Positions 49,841 through 58,487 of a stretch of 64,000 nt of DNA are shown here, piece after piece. Origin of the DNA: Promicromonospora panici (lineage in GTDB: Bacteria > Actinomycetota > Actinomycetes > Actinomycetales > Cellulomonadaceae); NCBI RefSeq assembly GCF_900608595.1, contig NZ_UWYY01000022.1:54818-118817 (forward strand). The letters are read 5' to 3'. Each line of letters begins with the position of its first letter. The stretch's first letter is position 1. The position numbers and the translations under genes were made by a program. A model generated the notes under the pieces. It saw only the letters and a list, made by a program, of their open reading frames with translations. It was not told the DNA's origin and made no database searches.

Positions 49841-51663
49841 GGTGTGAGCGCCTCCGATCTGACGTTCTCTCTGATGTTCTCCCAAGCGGGCAGCGGGGTG
49901 GAGTGGTGAGCCCGTAGCCAGGTCTCACAGGTGATCGCGGCGTCCAGGAGCCAGAGTCCGCCGGTGAGTTCGGCCGCGGCCCGTCGCAAGCCATTGACCA
50001 AGCCCGCGGGGTCGATCAGCCCGCGTTCGGCGAGGTGGCCGTCGACGATGCTGCTGAGATTGCTCAGGTGGGTGCGCAGTCCGAGGTGGTAGTCGGGGGT
50101 GTAGACACCCTTCGTGGTTCGTGCCAGCAGCGAGGTCGGCAGGATGCCGGCCATCTCTGCCCGAAGTATCGGCTTGTATGCGGCCGGGCTCGGCATCCGT
50201 CCCGCGACACCGGACAGGTAGGAGTCGATGACGCGGGAGTCCGCGAACGGGTTGTGCAGGTGGACGCCAAACTCGGCCGCGAGCTGAGCATTGGCGTAGG
50301 CAGTGCGTCCGACCTCGGCCATCTGCTCGACGACGTCCCAGACTGCCCGTTGTCCTGTCGGTGCAGGCAAGGCTGATTCGGCCGCCTGGTCCGCGCGTAT
50401 TGCGGCGTGGTGCCGAGCCATGGGGGTAGCCCAGAGTTGTTGGTCGAGCAGCGGCAGCAACTGCCTCAGGCGCCGGACCGCTCGAGGACTTGAAACCTGC
50501 CCGCGGGCCAGTCGGGCCCACGTCGAGAGCACGTCGGCGGGGTCACTACGCAGGGAGTCCAGGACGTCGCTCAGGACCCGACGCGGTGAGTGCCGGCGCA
50601 TACGGGCCAGGCGGACTACTTCATTGGACGCCTCGCGGTACCGCCCGGCGGCGAAGAGATCGGCGATCCACGCATCCGGCGTGCCCAGCAGCGAGTCCCC
50701 GCCGTCACCCGTCAGATGCGCGTCGGTGCCCACCCGGCCAACCATCGCGGTCATCTGACGGGCGAAGCGGGCGTAAGCCCGTGTCGATGGCGCCGGTTCG
50801 TCGGTAGCCGGGACGGTGTCCAAGTTGCTGTAGGGGAGATGTCCTGCTTCCAGCGGGAGGAGGTGGTGTGCGACACCAGGCCGCTCGGCCGCATCGAGGG
50901 CGTAGCGCAGGTCTCCCGCTGGACGGTCGAACGGTGCGTGGACCGTGAACGCAGCCACGGACCGGTCGGGACTGAGTCGATGTGCGGCCAGGAGCGTGAG
51001 CGAGCTGGAGTCGAGGCCGCCAGACAGGTCGGACGACGGCGACACGGCATCGTCCACCCGGACCCCCACAGCGGCGTCGAGCTCCGCGCGGAGTGAAGCC
51101 CCAGGACTCGGCTCCTGACCTGGCCACCACACGCGGGTCACGGTCGTCTCGCTGCTGGTGACCCTCATACGGTGACCGGCCGGCACTAACTCGACCGCTT
51201 CGAAATAGGTAGTGATGCCTGCCAGGAGAGGGCTGCTTGGCGCGAGCAGCTCCACCGCCAGGCGCTCGCTGTTCACAGCAGCGCCAGTCAGCCCGGCCAG
51301 GCCGCGCGCCGTCGTCGCCCAGTACACGGTCCCGTCGAGCAGCGTGGTGTAGACCGGGACGGAGGACGCCAGGTCTGTCCAGATGGTCGTAGCCACCTTC
51401 GTCTGCTCGACGACGGCGTACGCGCCCGGCCACCGTAGGGCGACGTCATCCGGAACGCCGGATGAAGCAAGCCGGTTCAGCTCGTCATCGCCGGCGCCGC
51501 ACGTCCCGACGACAACGACACGCCGCATCGGAGCGTTCGCGGTGCGGAGCCAAGCTTGGGGTGGGTCGCCGACCAGCCAGAGGTCCGCCGCGCCGTCGAC
51601 GGACACGCTGCCAGCCGGACGCCAAGCACTACCCGCACTGAAGGATCCCGCGAGCCAATGCAT
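49837..51663 (-). CDS. Lasso peptide macrolactam synthetase (asparagine-synthetase homologue, C protein)
   Basis: 608 residues. The N-terminal glutaminase-like half lacks a catalytic Cys2 (starts MHWLAGSFS), as expected for lasso C proteins, which do not use glutamine. The PP-loop ATP site is SDLSGGLDSSS at 211-221, followed by LTGDGGDSLLG. It activates the side chain of the ring Glu as an AMP ester for attack by the Gly1 amine. AYKPILRAEMAG and TKGVYTPDYH in the C-terminal lobe match other lasso C proteins. The start lies 50 bp past the A-C stem-loop. Confidence 0.93.
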   Translation of the reverse strand: MHWLAGSFSAGSAWRPAGSVSVDGAADLWLVGDPPQAWLRTANAPMRRVVVVGTCGAGDDELNRLASSGVPDDVALRWPGAYAVVEQTKVATTIWTDLASSVPVYTTLLDGTVYWATTARGLAGLTGAAVNSERLAVELLAPSSPLLAGITTYFEAVELVPAGHRMRVTSSETTVTRVWWPGQEPSPGASLRAELDAAVGVRVDDAVSPSSDLSGGLDSSSLTLLAAHRLSPDRSVAAFTVHAPFDRPAGDLRYALDAAERPGVAHHLLPLEAGHLPYSNLDTVPATDEPAPSTRAYARFARQMTAMVGRVGTDAHLTGDGGDSLLGTPDAWIADLFAAGRYREASNEVVRLARMRRHSPRRVLSDVLDSLRSDPADVLSTWARLARGQVSSPRAVRRLRQLLPLLDQQLWATPMARHHAAIRADQAAESALPAPTGQRAVWDVVEQMAEVGRTAYANAQLAAEFGVHLHNPFADSRVIDSYLSGVAGRMPSPAAYKPILRAEMAGILPTSLLARTTKGVYTPDYHLGLRTHLSNLSSIVDGHLAERGLIDPAGLVNGLRRAAAELTGGLWLLDAAITCETWLRAHHSTPLPAWENIRENVRSEALTP

Positions 51664-51713
51664 CTGTATCCCCTCTGCACTCGTCGTGCCAGACCTGTCA
51701 GGAGCCGGACGGT

Positions 51714-51741
51714 GGTGGCCCGGCCAGAGGGCCGGGCCACC
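51714..51741 (-). promoter_or_regulatory. Stem-loop between the lasso precursor and lasC
   Basis: Perfect 12-bp stem GGTGGCCCGGCC/GGCCGGGCCACC with loop AGAG, in the 88-bp gap after the precursor stop. It has no T-tract. Such hairpins in RiPP operons act as partial terminators or RNA-stability elements, keeping precursor mRNA more abundant than enzyme mRNA. Confidence 0.75.
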
Positions 51742-51751
51742 ATCGTTCAGG

Positions 51752-51901
51752 TCAGCGGTAGGTGTACCGCTTGTCCTCGGTACCCTTCTTCTTCTTGCTG
51801 CCCTCCGTGAGCGTGACGATGTCGCCGAGGTCAGTCACTTCCTGCTCCGTGGCCATGGGCTCGACCGCCATTGCCGCCGTCGTGTTCGCGTTGCTCTCCA
51901 T
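51752..51901 (-). CDS. Lasso peptide precursor, core GSKKKKGTEDKRYTYR
   Basis: 49 residues. Leader 1-33 ends VTDLGDIVTLTE, with the DLGD motif common in actinobacterial lasso leaders and Thr32 at the penultimate position that the B protease needs. The core (34-49) starts with Gly; Glu9 of the core gives a nine-residue ring. The ring contains a run of four Lys; the tail is DKRYTYR. The Glu-Asp-Lys-Arg after the ring resembles albusnodin, an acetylated lasso peptide, as I remember it. The ATG at 51901 has a strong AGAGGAGAG ribosome site. The frame is continuous with the upstream HAD gene. Confidence 0.86.
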   Translation of the reverse strand: MESNANTTAAMAVEPMATEQEVTDLGDIVTLTEGSKKKKGTEDKRYTYR

Positions 51902-53218
51902 TGCTATCTCTCCTCTCATCGGGTCCGGGTTGATCCCGGACGACTGTGGGGCCGCAACCGGCGGGCTTGCTCGATAGGCCGACCGGTACCGGTCGAGTAA
52001 GTGCAGGACGCCGTGTGCGGCTGTCGAGGTCAGCGCATCGAGCCGCGTGTACAGGGGCAGCGCGAAACCGGTCCGGCCTCGACCGTCGTGCACGCTGCGC
52101 CAGTGCGCGCGGCGTCGGCCGACGTCGCCGCGTGGATAGTTGAGACCGGCTTCACCAGCAGCGAGCTCGATCGCACGCATGGTCGTCCCCGTGCCAGAGG
52201 GGATCGGACTGTGCCGTACCCAGACGCCGTCACGAAGGACCCAGGTGTCGCAACGCGATATCTCTGAGCGGTCCTCGTGCCAGACCCGCAGGGCCATGAC
52301 GCCCGATGCGGTGTGAGCAGCGACCGCGAGCTGCCCCGCGAGCGGTGAGAGCGCATCCGTCCGGCCGTCGTCGGGAAGCAGAGAGCGGAGAACCGTGGCG
52401 GCCCCGTGCTGGTCGATGGTGCCGGTGACCTCGTCCGCCGCCTGTCGCACCTCTTCGGAGGCCTGTCCCATCGCGACACCGCGACGAGCCCAGGCAAGCA
52501 TTCCCAAGTCGTTGTGCCCGTCGCCGAGCGCAACCGTTCCCGCAGGCCCAATGCCGAGCTGGGTGCGGAGGCGCTCCAGGGCGGGTGCTTTTCCGGTTCC
52601 GGGCGCTGTCAGGTCCAGCCAGTCCTGCCCGCCAGGGATCACCGTCACCCCCGCAGCAGCCAGGGCCTCGACATGCCGGCTGATGCCTGGCCCGTGCAGC
52701 GCGATCCGCGTTGCCGGCATCGCGCACAGGTCCACGACTGGGACGTGCTTCTGCTCGCCGTTCAGCAACTCAGGTTCGAACGGCTCGGACACCTGCCAGC
52801 CCCACCCGATGTCCTCGACGCCGATCCGGACCCCGGGCGCAATAGCGAGAGCACGGCGGATGACAGGTGCAAAATCGAACCGCTGAGCATGCTGGATCAC
52901 GTAGCCAGAGGCAACAGCCCGGTCCAGACGCACCGTGAGAGCGCCGTTCGAACACACCGCAAACCCGTCGATCAGGCCGAGCTGCGTGGCGACTGGACTC
53001 AGCCCTACCAGAGACCGACCCGTCGCCAGCACCACTTCGTGCCCGGCCGCGCGGGCCAGGTCCAGCGCCGCGACCGTCCCGGTCGGTACCCTCCCGTCAC
53101 GACCAAGGAGGGTTCCGTCGATATCGAGGGCAACCATGTGTCGCGAGGCGGCGCTGGTGGTCTCACTGCGCGTTGTCACTGATCTCGTGCATGGTGGGCT
53201 TGCTGGGGTGTGGGCCAT
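51752..53218 (-). CDS. Cof-type HAD phosphatase reading in frame into the lasso precursor
   Basis: 488 residues. Residues 28-285 are a Cof/YbiV-type HAD phosphatase: VALDIDGTLL (Asp32, Asp34), VLATGRSLVGLS (motif II), and ALGDGHNDLGMLAWA (motif IV). Residues about 290-435 form a second domain that I do not recognise (VLRDGVWVRHSPIPSG; ALPLYTRLDALTSTAAHG). Residues 440-488 are the complete lasso precursor. No stop codon separates them; the precursor ATG has its own ribosome site. So either the cell makes both a HAD-precursor fusion and free precursor, or a lost stop codon makes the fusion accidental. AAGGGAG supports ATG at 53218; ATG at 53137 is an alternative. Confidence 0.8.
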   Translation of the reverse strand: MAHTPASPPCTRSVTTRSETTSAASRHMVALDIDGTLLGRDGRVPTGTVAALDLARAAGHEVVLATGRSLVGLSPVATQLGLIDGFAVCSNGALTVRLDRAVASGYVIQHAQRFDFAPVIRRALAIAPGVRIGVEDIGWGWQVSEPFEPELLNGEQKHVPVVDLCAMPATRIALHGPGISRHVEALAAAGVTVIPGGQDWLDLTAPGTGKAPALERLRTQLGIGPAGTVALGDGHNDLGMLAWARRGVAMGQASEEVRQAADEVTGTIDQHGAATVLRSLLPDDGRTDALSPLAGQLAVAAHTASGVMALRVWHEDRSEISRCDTWVLRDGVWVRHSPIPSGTGTTMRAIELAAGEAGLNYPRGDVGRRRAHWRSVHDGRGRTGFALPLYTRLDALTSTAAHGVLHLLDRYRSAYRASPPVAAPQSSGINPDPMRGEIAMESNANTTAAMAVEPMATEQEVTDLGDIVTLTEGSKKKKGTEDKRYTYR

Positions 53219-53420
53219 CGGAAGTGCTCCCTTGGCGGGCTGCGGAATCGACGCGGGACTGGCAAATATCCAGTGCCTTTACGAAACCGCAGGTCAGAGC
53301 CTCAAGACACCCCGCAGGTCGGTGAACATGCGATTCAGAATCTCCCTGTTCAACCGGGACATCTTGCGGTCGGACGCCGGACAGTGTTCGGTAGGAGCCA
53401 CATCGAACGAGGGGCCGGGC
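53219..53420. promoter_or_regulatory. Divergent promoter region of the lasso operon and its HTH regulator
   Basis: 202 bp between divergent starts, without a gene. It holds an inverted repeat ACTGG/CCAGT with a 7-bp spacer (53258-53274) and a direct repeat CCGCAGGTC. These are possible regulator sites; no -35/-10 pair stands out. Confidence 0.5.
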
Positions 53421-54464
53421 ATGGGGGCGAGGAGCGTCCGACAGGAGCAGCGGGACCTAGCTGCGGCCCTGCGCGCCGAGCGCAAGACCTGGGTGCAGGT
53501 CGCCACAGCGTTCCGCGAGCGGTACCACGTCAACCTCCGCGCCGGACTGCGGATGGCACGAGACTGGAGTCAGCGCGACGCCGCCGACCACTGGAACCAG
53601 CGCTGGCCCGATGACCCCAAGACGGACAAGAACTTCTCGTACTGGGAGCTGTGGCCCAGCCGCACGGGTCACGCGCCGTCGTTGGACGTGCTGGCGCACC
53701 TCGCAGAACTGTACGAGTGCAGCGTTGCCGACCTGGTCGCCGACTGCGCGAACTTCCGATCACGCGACGACGCCCACAGCGATTCCGCATGGTCCGACGT
53801 CGCCCAGCTCGCCGTCCTATTGAACGCTGGGGACGCGGGCGAAGAAGCCACCGAGGACCTGAAAGTGCGGCTGGAGCATGCCGACATGCAGGAGATCGCC
53901 GCTCTTGCGACCGAGTGGTCACGCCGGCTCGGTGGCCCGGATGAACGGCGCTCCCTCCTGCTCAAGCTCAGTGCCGGCCTTTCCCTCGCCGTCGCCTCGT
54001 CCGAGCTGACCGGACCGACGTCGTCGGACGCACCCACGACTGCGCTCTCAACCGCAGCGGATGGCTTCGAAGGGATCTGGCACAGCCGGTACGTGTATCG
54101 CAGCAAGAGAGCAGAGGAGGACCTGGTCGACGAGCACTACTTGGTGGCTCGACAGACGGCGAACAAGCTCATCGCTCAGAGCGTGCCGCACTCGACCGGA
54201 TCCCGGGTACGGATCGAGCTCGCGCTTGACCCGCCCGTCGCCACTGGAAGCTGGACCGAGACGACGGCGCCCGACGGGTACTACCGGGGCGCGACTTACC
54301 ACGGGGCTCTGCAACTCGTGATCGATCCGAGTCGTCGACACATGAGCGGGCGCTGGCTCGGGTTCGGACGCGACTTCACCGTGAACACTGGCGAGTGGAC
54401 GCTCACCTGGGAAGAAGGGTCCACTGCGAAGTCGGTTCAGCGTCGGTACCACGAACGAGTCTGA
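53421..54464 (+). CDS. Helix-turn-helix regulator (Streptomyces-type XRE)
   Basis: 347 residues. The N-terminus (ERKTWVQVATAFRERYHVN then RMARDWSQRDAADHWNQRW, residues 17-55) is the XRE-like winged helix common in streptomycete regulators, followed by SYWELWPSRTGHAPSLDVLAHLAELYECSVADLV. The C-terminal 200 residues contain a beta-rich part (YRGATYHGALQLVIDPS, SGRWLGFGRDFTVNTGEW) that may sense a ligand. GAGGGG precedes the ATG. Divergent from the lasso operon, so it is the likely cluster regulator. Confidence 0.82.
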   Translation: MGARSVRQEQRDLAAALRAERKTWVQVATAFRERYHVNLRAGLRMARDWSQRDAADHWNQRWPDDPKTDKNFSYWELWPSRTGHAPSLDVLAHLAELYECSVADLVADCANFRSRDDAHSDSAWSDVAQLAVLLNAGDAGEEATEDLKVRLEHADMQEIAALATEWSRRLGGPDERRSLLLKLSAGLSLAVASSELTGPTSSDAPTTALSTAADGFEGIWHSRYVYRSKRAEEDLVDEHYLVARQTANKLIAQSVPHSTGSRVRIELALDPPVATGSWTETTAPDGYYRGATYHGALQLVIDPSRRHMSGRWLGFGRDFTVNTGEWTLTWEEGSTAKSVQRRYHERV

Positions 54465-54483
54465 CCATCACATGGCCGGTCGG

Positions 54484-55386
54484 TCATCCTTCGGCTGTGA
54501 AGTCCGGTCCCGTGATGACCGCGACCACGGTCGTGCCCGGCGGGAACCGGCGCTCTTGGATCAGGTCGAACAGCCCGTACATCATCTTGGCGACGTAGAC
54601 CCATTCCAGTCGCAAGCCGTGCTTGCTGTCGAAGTCGTCGATGAATGCGCGCAGAGCGTCGTTCGTCTTGGCGAACCCACCGAAGTGGTAGCCAGTCTCG
54701 ATCGACCAGTTCGCCGTCTCGCGACCGTAGGCGTCGCGCTGGAGGGAAGCGACGTCTTCGCGCAGGAGATCGCCGCCTTTCAACGCGGAGAACCCCATCG
54801 CGGTGCGCGAAGGCGGGAGAGCTGCGGCGATGCCGGCCAGTGTTCCGCCGGTTCCGCTGGCGCAGCAGATGACGTCGAAGTCCTGGTCGATCTCCTCGAC
54901 CAGCTCGGCGCATCCCCGCAGTGCGAGGGCGTTGCTGCCACCCTCGGGGACCAGGTAAAAGTCCCCGAACTGTTGGTGCAGACAGTCGATCACCGTCGCA
55001 GTGGTCTTGGTGCGGTAGGTGGTCCGGTCCATGTAGGTCAGCTGCATACCGCGCTCGACGGCGAACCGCAGCGACGGATTAAGGGGGAGGTGTTCTTCCC
55101 CGCGGATCACGCCGATCGTGTCGAACCCGAAGATCTGGCCTGCCGCCGCTACCGCCCGGATGTGGTTGGAGTATGCGCCACCGAACGTCAGCAGACGGCG
55201 GGCTCCCTCGTCGCGCGCGGCTGCCAGGTTGTACTTCAGTTTGCGCCACTTGTTGCCTGGCAGTTCGGGGTGGATCAGGTCGTCCCGCTTGAGCAGCACC
55301 CGCACGTCCGCGGCGGACAGGCGATCGTCGTGCAGCTCCGTCAATGGCGAGGGCAGGTGCAGGTCGGGAGCCTTCGCAGTGCTCAT
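54484..55386 (-). CDS. D-cysteine desulfhydrase / ACC deaminase-like PLP enzyme
   Basis: 300 residues, fold-type II PLP enzyme. The Schiff-base Lys is in ELPGNKWRKLKYN (about residue 42-46) and the phosphate-binding glycine loop is ICCASGTGGTLAG. FGGAYSNHIRAVAAAG is diagnostic for the DcyD/AcdS group. Substrate (D-cysteine, ACC or another D-amino acid) cannot be chosen. A GGAGG ribosome site supports ATG at 55386. It converges with the HTH gene and diverges from the phosphotransferase gene. Confidence 0.87.
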   Translation of the reverse strand: MSTAKAPDLHLPSPLTELHDDRLSAADVRVLLKRDDLIHPELPGNKWRKLKYNLAAARDEGARRLLTFGGAYSNHIRAVAAAGQIFGFDTIGVIRGEEHLPLNPSLRFAVERGMQLTYMDRTTYRTKTTATVIDCLHQQFGDFYLVPEGGSNALALRGCAELVEEIDQDFDVICCASGTGGTLAGIAAALPPSRTAMGFSALKGGDLLREDVASLQRDAYGRETANWSIETGYHFGGFAKTNDALRAFIDDFDSKHGLRLEWVYVAKMMYGLFDLIQERRFPPGTTVVAVITGPDFTAEG

Positions 55387-55553
55387 GCCGACGACCTCCA
55401 TGACACCGATCCGAACGGGTGCTGCCACAGTAGACGACAGCGGGGTGCGAAACGCCTGGTCGAGATGGTCGACGACGTCGCTACGCTGAACCGCGACGCC
55501 GCCGGCGACCCGCACTGCCGGATCCAGATGATGCTCGACCAGGGACCACGACG

Positions 55554-56447
55554 ATGCCGTACCTCTCGCCCGACGCCCAGATCTTCCAAGCCGTCCTCAA
55601 ACGCGTCGGCGAGATCGTTGGACTGGACACCGACGAGGCCAGGCTGATCAAGTTCACCAACAGTGCCGTCTTCGCGCTTGACGGTCCGGGGCTGGTTCTT
55701 CGCATCGCAGGTTCCAAGCCCGTCTCTGACAAGGCGGCCCGCGGCGTGACCTTGGCGAGGTGGCTCGCCGAGCACGACGTGCCCGCGGTCCGGCTTGTCG
55801 AGGAGGTCGCTCAGCCCCTATACGTCGACAGGCGCGCGGTCACAACCTGGCATCTCGTGCCCGACGGGGGAGCACCAGCAACGCCCGAGGACCTCGGCCA
55901 ACTCCTACGGCGGCTGCATGCCATCACCGATGCGCCACCCGGTCTACCGCAATGGGATCAAGTCGCCTCCGTTCGCGCTCGACTTGCCGCCGCGACCACT
56001 CTGACCGATAACGAGCACACCTTCCTCGAAGAGCAGATCAACGAGGTTGATGAACAGCTCAAGGACATCGAGCCGGTCCTGCCGCCTGGGCCGCTGCACG
56101 GCGATGCGCACACCGGCAATCTCATCCCCAGCCCCGACGGGCCGGTGGTGTGCGACTTCGACTCCGCCGCGGTCGGACCTCGCGAATGGGACCTGACACC
56201 GATCGCCGTCGGGCACCTCCGCCTCACACCACCCCCGGACGCGTACCCCAGATTCGCCGCCACCTATGGCACAGACCTGCTCGACTGGCCCGGCTTTCCT
56301 GTGTTTCGCCACCTGCGCGAGTTGCAGCTTGTTACCAGCGTTCTTCCCGTGCTAGGGACGAATCCCGGTCTGCAGCCGGAGTGGCGCCACCGGTTCGACA
56401 CCCTCCAAGCTGGGGACATGTCGGCGAGGTGGCACCGCTACCGATGA
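55554..56447 (+). CDS. APH family phosphotransferase
   Basis: 297 residues. The catalytic loop is LHGDAHTGNLI and the metal loop VVCDFDSAAVGPREWDLTP; LVLRIAGSK supplies the ATP-site residues. The WDLTP ending is typical for the APH/choline-kinase group with unassigned substrates. AGGGA lies before the ATG. It is distinct from the pair at 14-17 kb. In an accessory region with biosynthetic operons it could be a resistance or tailoring kinase. Confidence 0.85.
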   Translation: MPYLSPDAQIFQAVLKRVGEIVGLDTDEARLIKFTNSAVFALDGPGLVLRIAGSKPVSDKAARGVTLARWLAEHDVPAVRLVEEVAQPLYVDRRAVTTWHLVPDGGAPATPEDLGQLLRRLHAITDAPPGLPQWDQVASVRARLAAATTLTDNEHTFLEEQINEVDEQLKDIEPVLPPGPLHGDAHTGNLIPSPDGPVVCDFDSAAVGPREWDLTPIAVGHLRLTPPPDAYPRFAATYGTDLLDWPGFPVFRHLRELQLVTSVLPVLGTNPGLQPEWRHRFDTLQAGDMSARWHRYR

Positions 56448-56626
56448 GAGTTGGTGGGTGGTGGGACGACGTCGCGTGCGGACCGTAGCCCACGACGTCC
56501 CGCCACCGGTCGCCCGGCGGCAGCCGCGAGAACGGCTGCCGCCGAGGAGCGGTCGGCGGCGGTCGGCGCCGCGACCAGAGTTCCGAAGAGATCGAAGACG
56601 ACGGCCCGGAACTTCCCCCCCGGCAC
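56438..56626 (-). pseudogene. N-terminal fragment of a HAD phosphatase
   Basis: 62 codons starting with a GTG. The first 35 residues (FRAVVFDLFGTLVAAPTAAD) are an unmistakable HAD motif I with nucleophile Asp. After that homology stops and the frame ends in a Pro/Ser tail. It lies 14 bp downstream of the tyrS stop on the same strand, so a phosphatase probably once closed this operon. Its stop end overlaps the convergent phosphotransferase gene by 10 bp. Confidence 0.65.
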
Positions 56627-56640
56627 CGCCGACCATCGAC

Positions 56641-58029
56641 TCAGCCGGCGATCTTGGCCAGCTTGCGGCCGACCTTGAGGAAGACCTCGCCCGCGGTCGT
56701 GTCGACCTCCGCGAGCACCGTCGCCAGGCTCTCGCGGGCGTCGTCGGGCGTCAGCGTCGTCTGCTCCTGTCCACTATCGGTCTCGACGACGATCCGCAGT
56801 CCATTCTGTTCTGCGACGCGACGCACATCGCCGTTCGACTTCGCGAATCCGAGGCCCTTCACGATCTCGGTGACCGGGAGGTTGAGGTCAGCCACGACCG
56901 GGAGGTCAGAGACGTCGCTGAAGTTGCGCTTCGAGAACTGGGCGGTGAACTCTTCACGGGCCTTCATCGCGGCGTCGACGCCGTGGATCGCGGCGGTGAC
57001 CTCGCCCGCGAGGATCTTCTTCAGGTCCATCGGGTGCAGGGTCCCGGCCTCGAGCCGCTCTGTGACGACGGCGAGCTCGGCATCGGTCCATTCCGAAAGT
57101 GCGCGGAAGTACGGCTCGACCAGCCGGTCCGGCACAGACATGAGCTTGCCGAAGATCTCGCCGGCCGGCGCCGCGACAGGCACGTAATTGCCCAGCGACT
57201 TGGACATCTTCGCGCCTGTGCTGTCGGTGCCCTCGATGAGCGAGGTCGCCGCGACAATCTCAGGGGTCTGGCCGCAGATCTCCATGACCTTGCGGCCCAT
57301 CTGCATGTTGAGGAACTGGTCGATCCCGCCGATCTCCAGGTCACTGTTGATCTCGACCGAGTCCAATGCCATGACGACGGAGTAGATCAGCTCGGCCATC
57401 GATAGCCCCTGGCCAGCCTCGAGCCGCTTGCGGAAGTCCTCGCGCTGCAGCGGCATCGAGACCGGAATCTTCGCGAGGATCTCGATGATCTGCGGAAGCT
57501 TCACGTCGCGCAGCCAGTCGCCGTTGTAGCGAAACTGGGCGTGCGAGAAGTCGAAGAACGGGGTGACCTGATCCTTGTAGGTCCCCAGGTTCCGGGCGAT
57601 GTCCTCGTCGGTCAGCGCCGGGCGCTCGTCGGACCGCCCCGAGGGGTCGCCGATCTTCGCGGTGACGTCGCCGACGATGAAGACGACCTAATGGCCCATC
57701 CGCTGGAACCGGGACAGCAGCACCATCGGCACGGAGTGGCCGAGGTGGACCTCGGAGCCGGTCGGGTCGATGCCGAACTTCGCGATGAACTTCCGATCCT
57801 CGGCAGCGGCCTTGGCGACGCGCTCGGCGAGCGCAGCCGTGGACGGCTGGAGCTGCTGGGTGCGGGCTGCGATCAGCTCGGCCTGCTCGGACGGTGAGAG
57901 GTCCGACAGGTCCATCGTGCGGCGGGCCGTTGTCTCGGTGAGCAGGTCGGTGACCGCCTGATAGCCGGCCAGGTCCGCTCCGCGCAGCAGCGTGGTGGCG
58001 GTCTGGACGGACTGGGCGAGGCGGGTCAT
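56641..58029 (-). pseudogene. tyrS: Tyrosyl-tRNA synthetase with an in-frame amber codon
   Basis: 463 codons in one frame, with a single TAG at 57690-57688 (codon 114). Before it: IDPTGSEVHLGHSVP, the HIGH-type motif. Directly after it: VVFIVGD and IGDPSGR, with no residue lost. Then GGIDQFLNMQMGR (substrate pocket), AKMSKSLGNYV (KMSKS) and a C-terminal S4-like domain ending KIAG. Family members usually have Gln, Lys or another residue at the stop position. An internal ATG (57504) would give only the second half. ATGA coupling to the Nudix gene. Either a recent null mutation, a read-through gene or a base-call error. Confidence 0.8.
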
Positions 58030-58487
58030 GGTCCGGTGGCCGTCGAACCGACACCGGAAAGTGGCACCTGAGCCAAGACCTTCAGCACATCCTCGCTCAC
58101 CGGCTTCTCACCGGACAGTGCCCATGCGTACTCGTCGTGTTCGGTGAGGTTCACTTCCCCGGGCTCGACGATGACCGCCCAGGTGTGCTGCCTCGTGCGT
58201 TTGCCGGAGCCACTCGTGTACTCGAAGGCGCCGAGATAAGTCGACACGCCCGAGACGGTCAGGCCGGTCTCCTCAGCGACCTCCCGAACCAGTGCGTCAT
58301 CGAGGCTCTCGCCTGGGTCCACCTTTCCGGAGGGCAGCTCCCAGGTCCCGCCCCGGAAGTCGTCGAGGGGACGACGGAGCAGCAGCACCCGCTCGCCGTC
58401 CTGGATCACGGCACCGACGACCTGCTGCTGGATACCGTCAGCAGCATCCTGTGCGGTGAGATCGTCAGTGGTGGGCAGGCCGGTCAT
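58026..58487 (-). CDS. Nudix hydrolase
   Basis: 153 residues. The Nudix box is GKVDPGESLDDALVREVAEETGL, which fits the 23-residue consensus exactly. VVGAVIQDGERVLLLRRPLDDF precedes it. The type resembles ADP-ribose or dNTP pyrophosphatases; the substrate is unknown. Both ends overlap neighbours with ATGA, so it is translated within the aminotransferase-TyrRS operon. Confidence 0.9.
   Translation of the reverse strand: MTGLPTTDDLTAQDAADGIQQQVVGAVIQDGERVLLLRRPLDDFRGGTWELPSGKVDPGESLDDALVREVAEETGLTVSGVSTYLGAFEYTSGSGKRTRQHTWAVIVEPGEVNLTEHDEYAWALSGEKPVSEDVLKVLAQVPLSGVGSTATGP

Noticed and set aside
51752..51901. Alternative lasso core starting at Ser35
   Set aside because: Thr would then be at -3 rather than the required -2, and Gly34 is the usual first residue.
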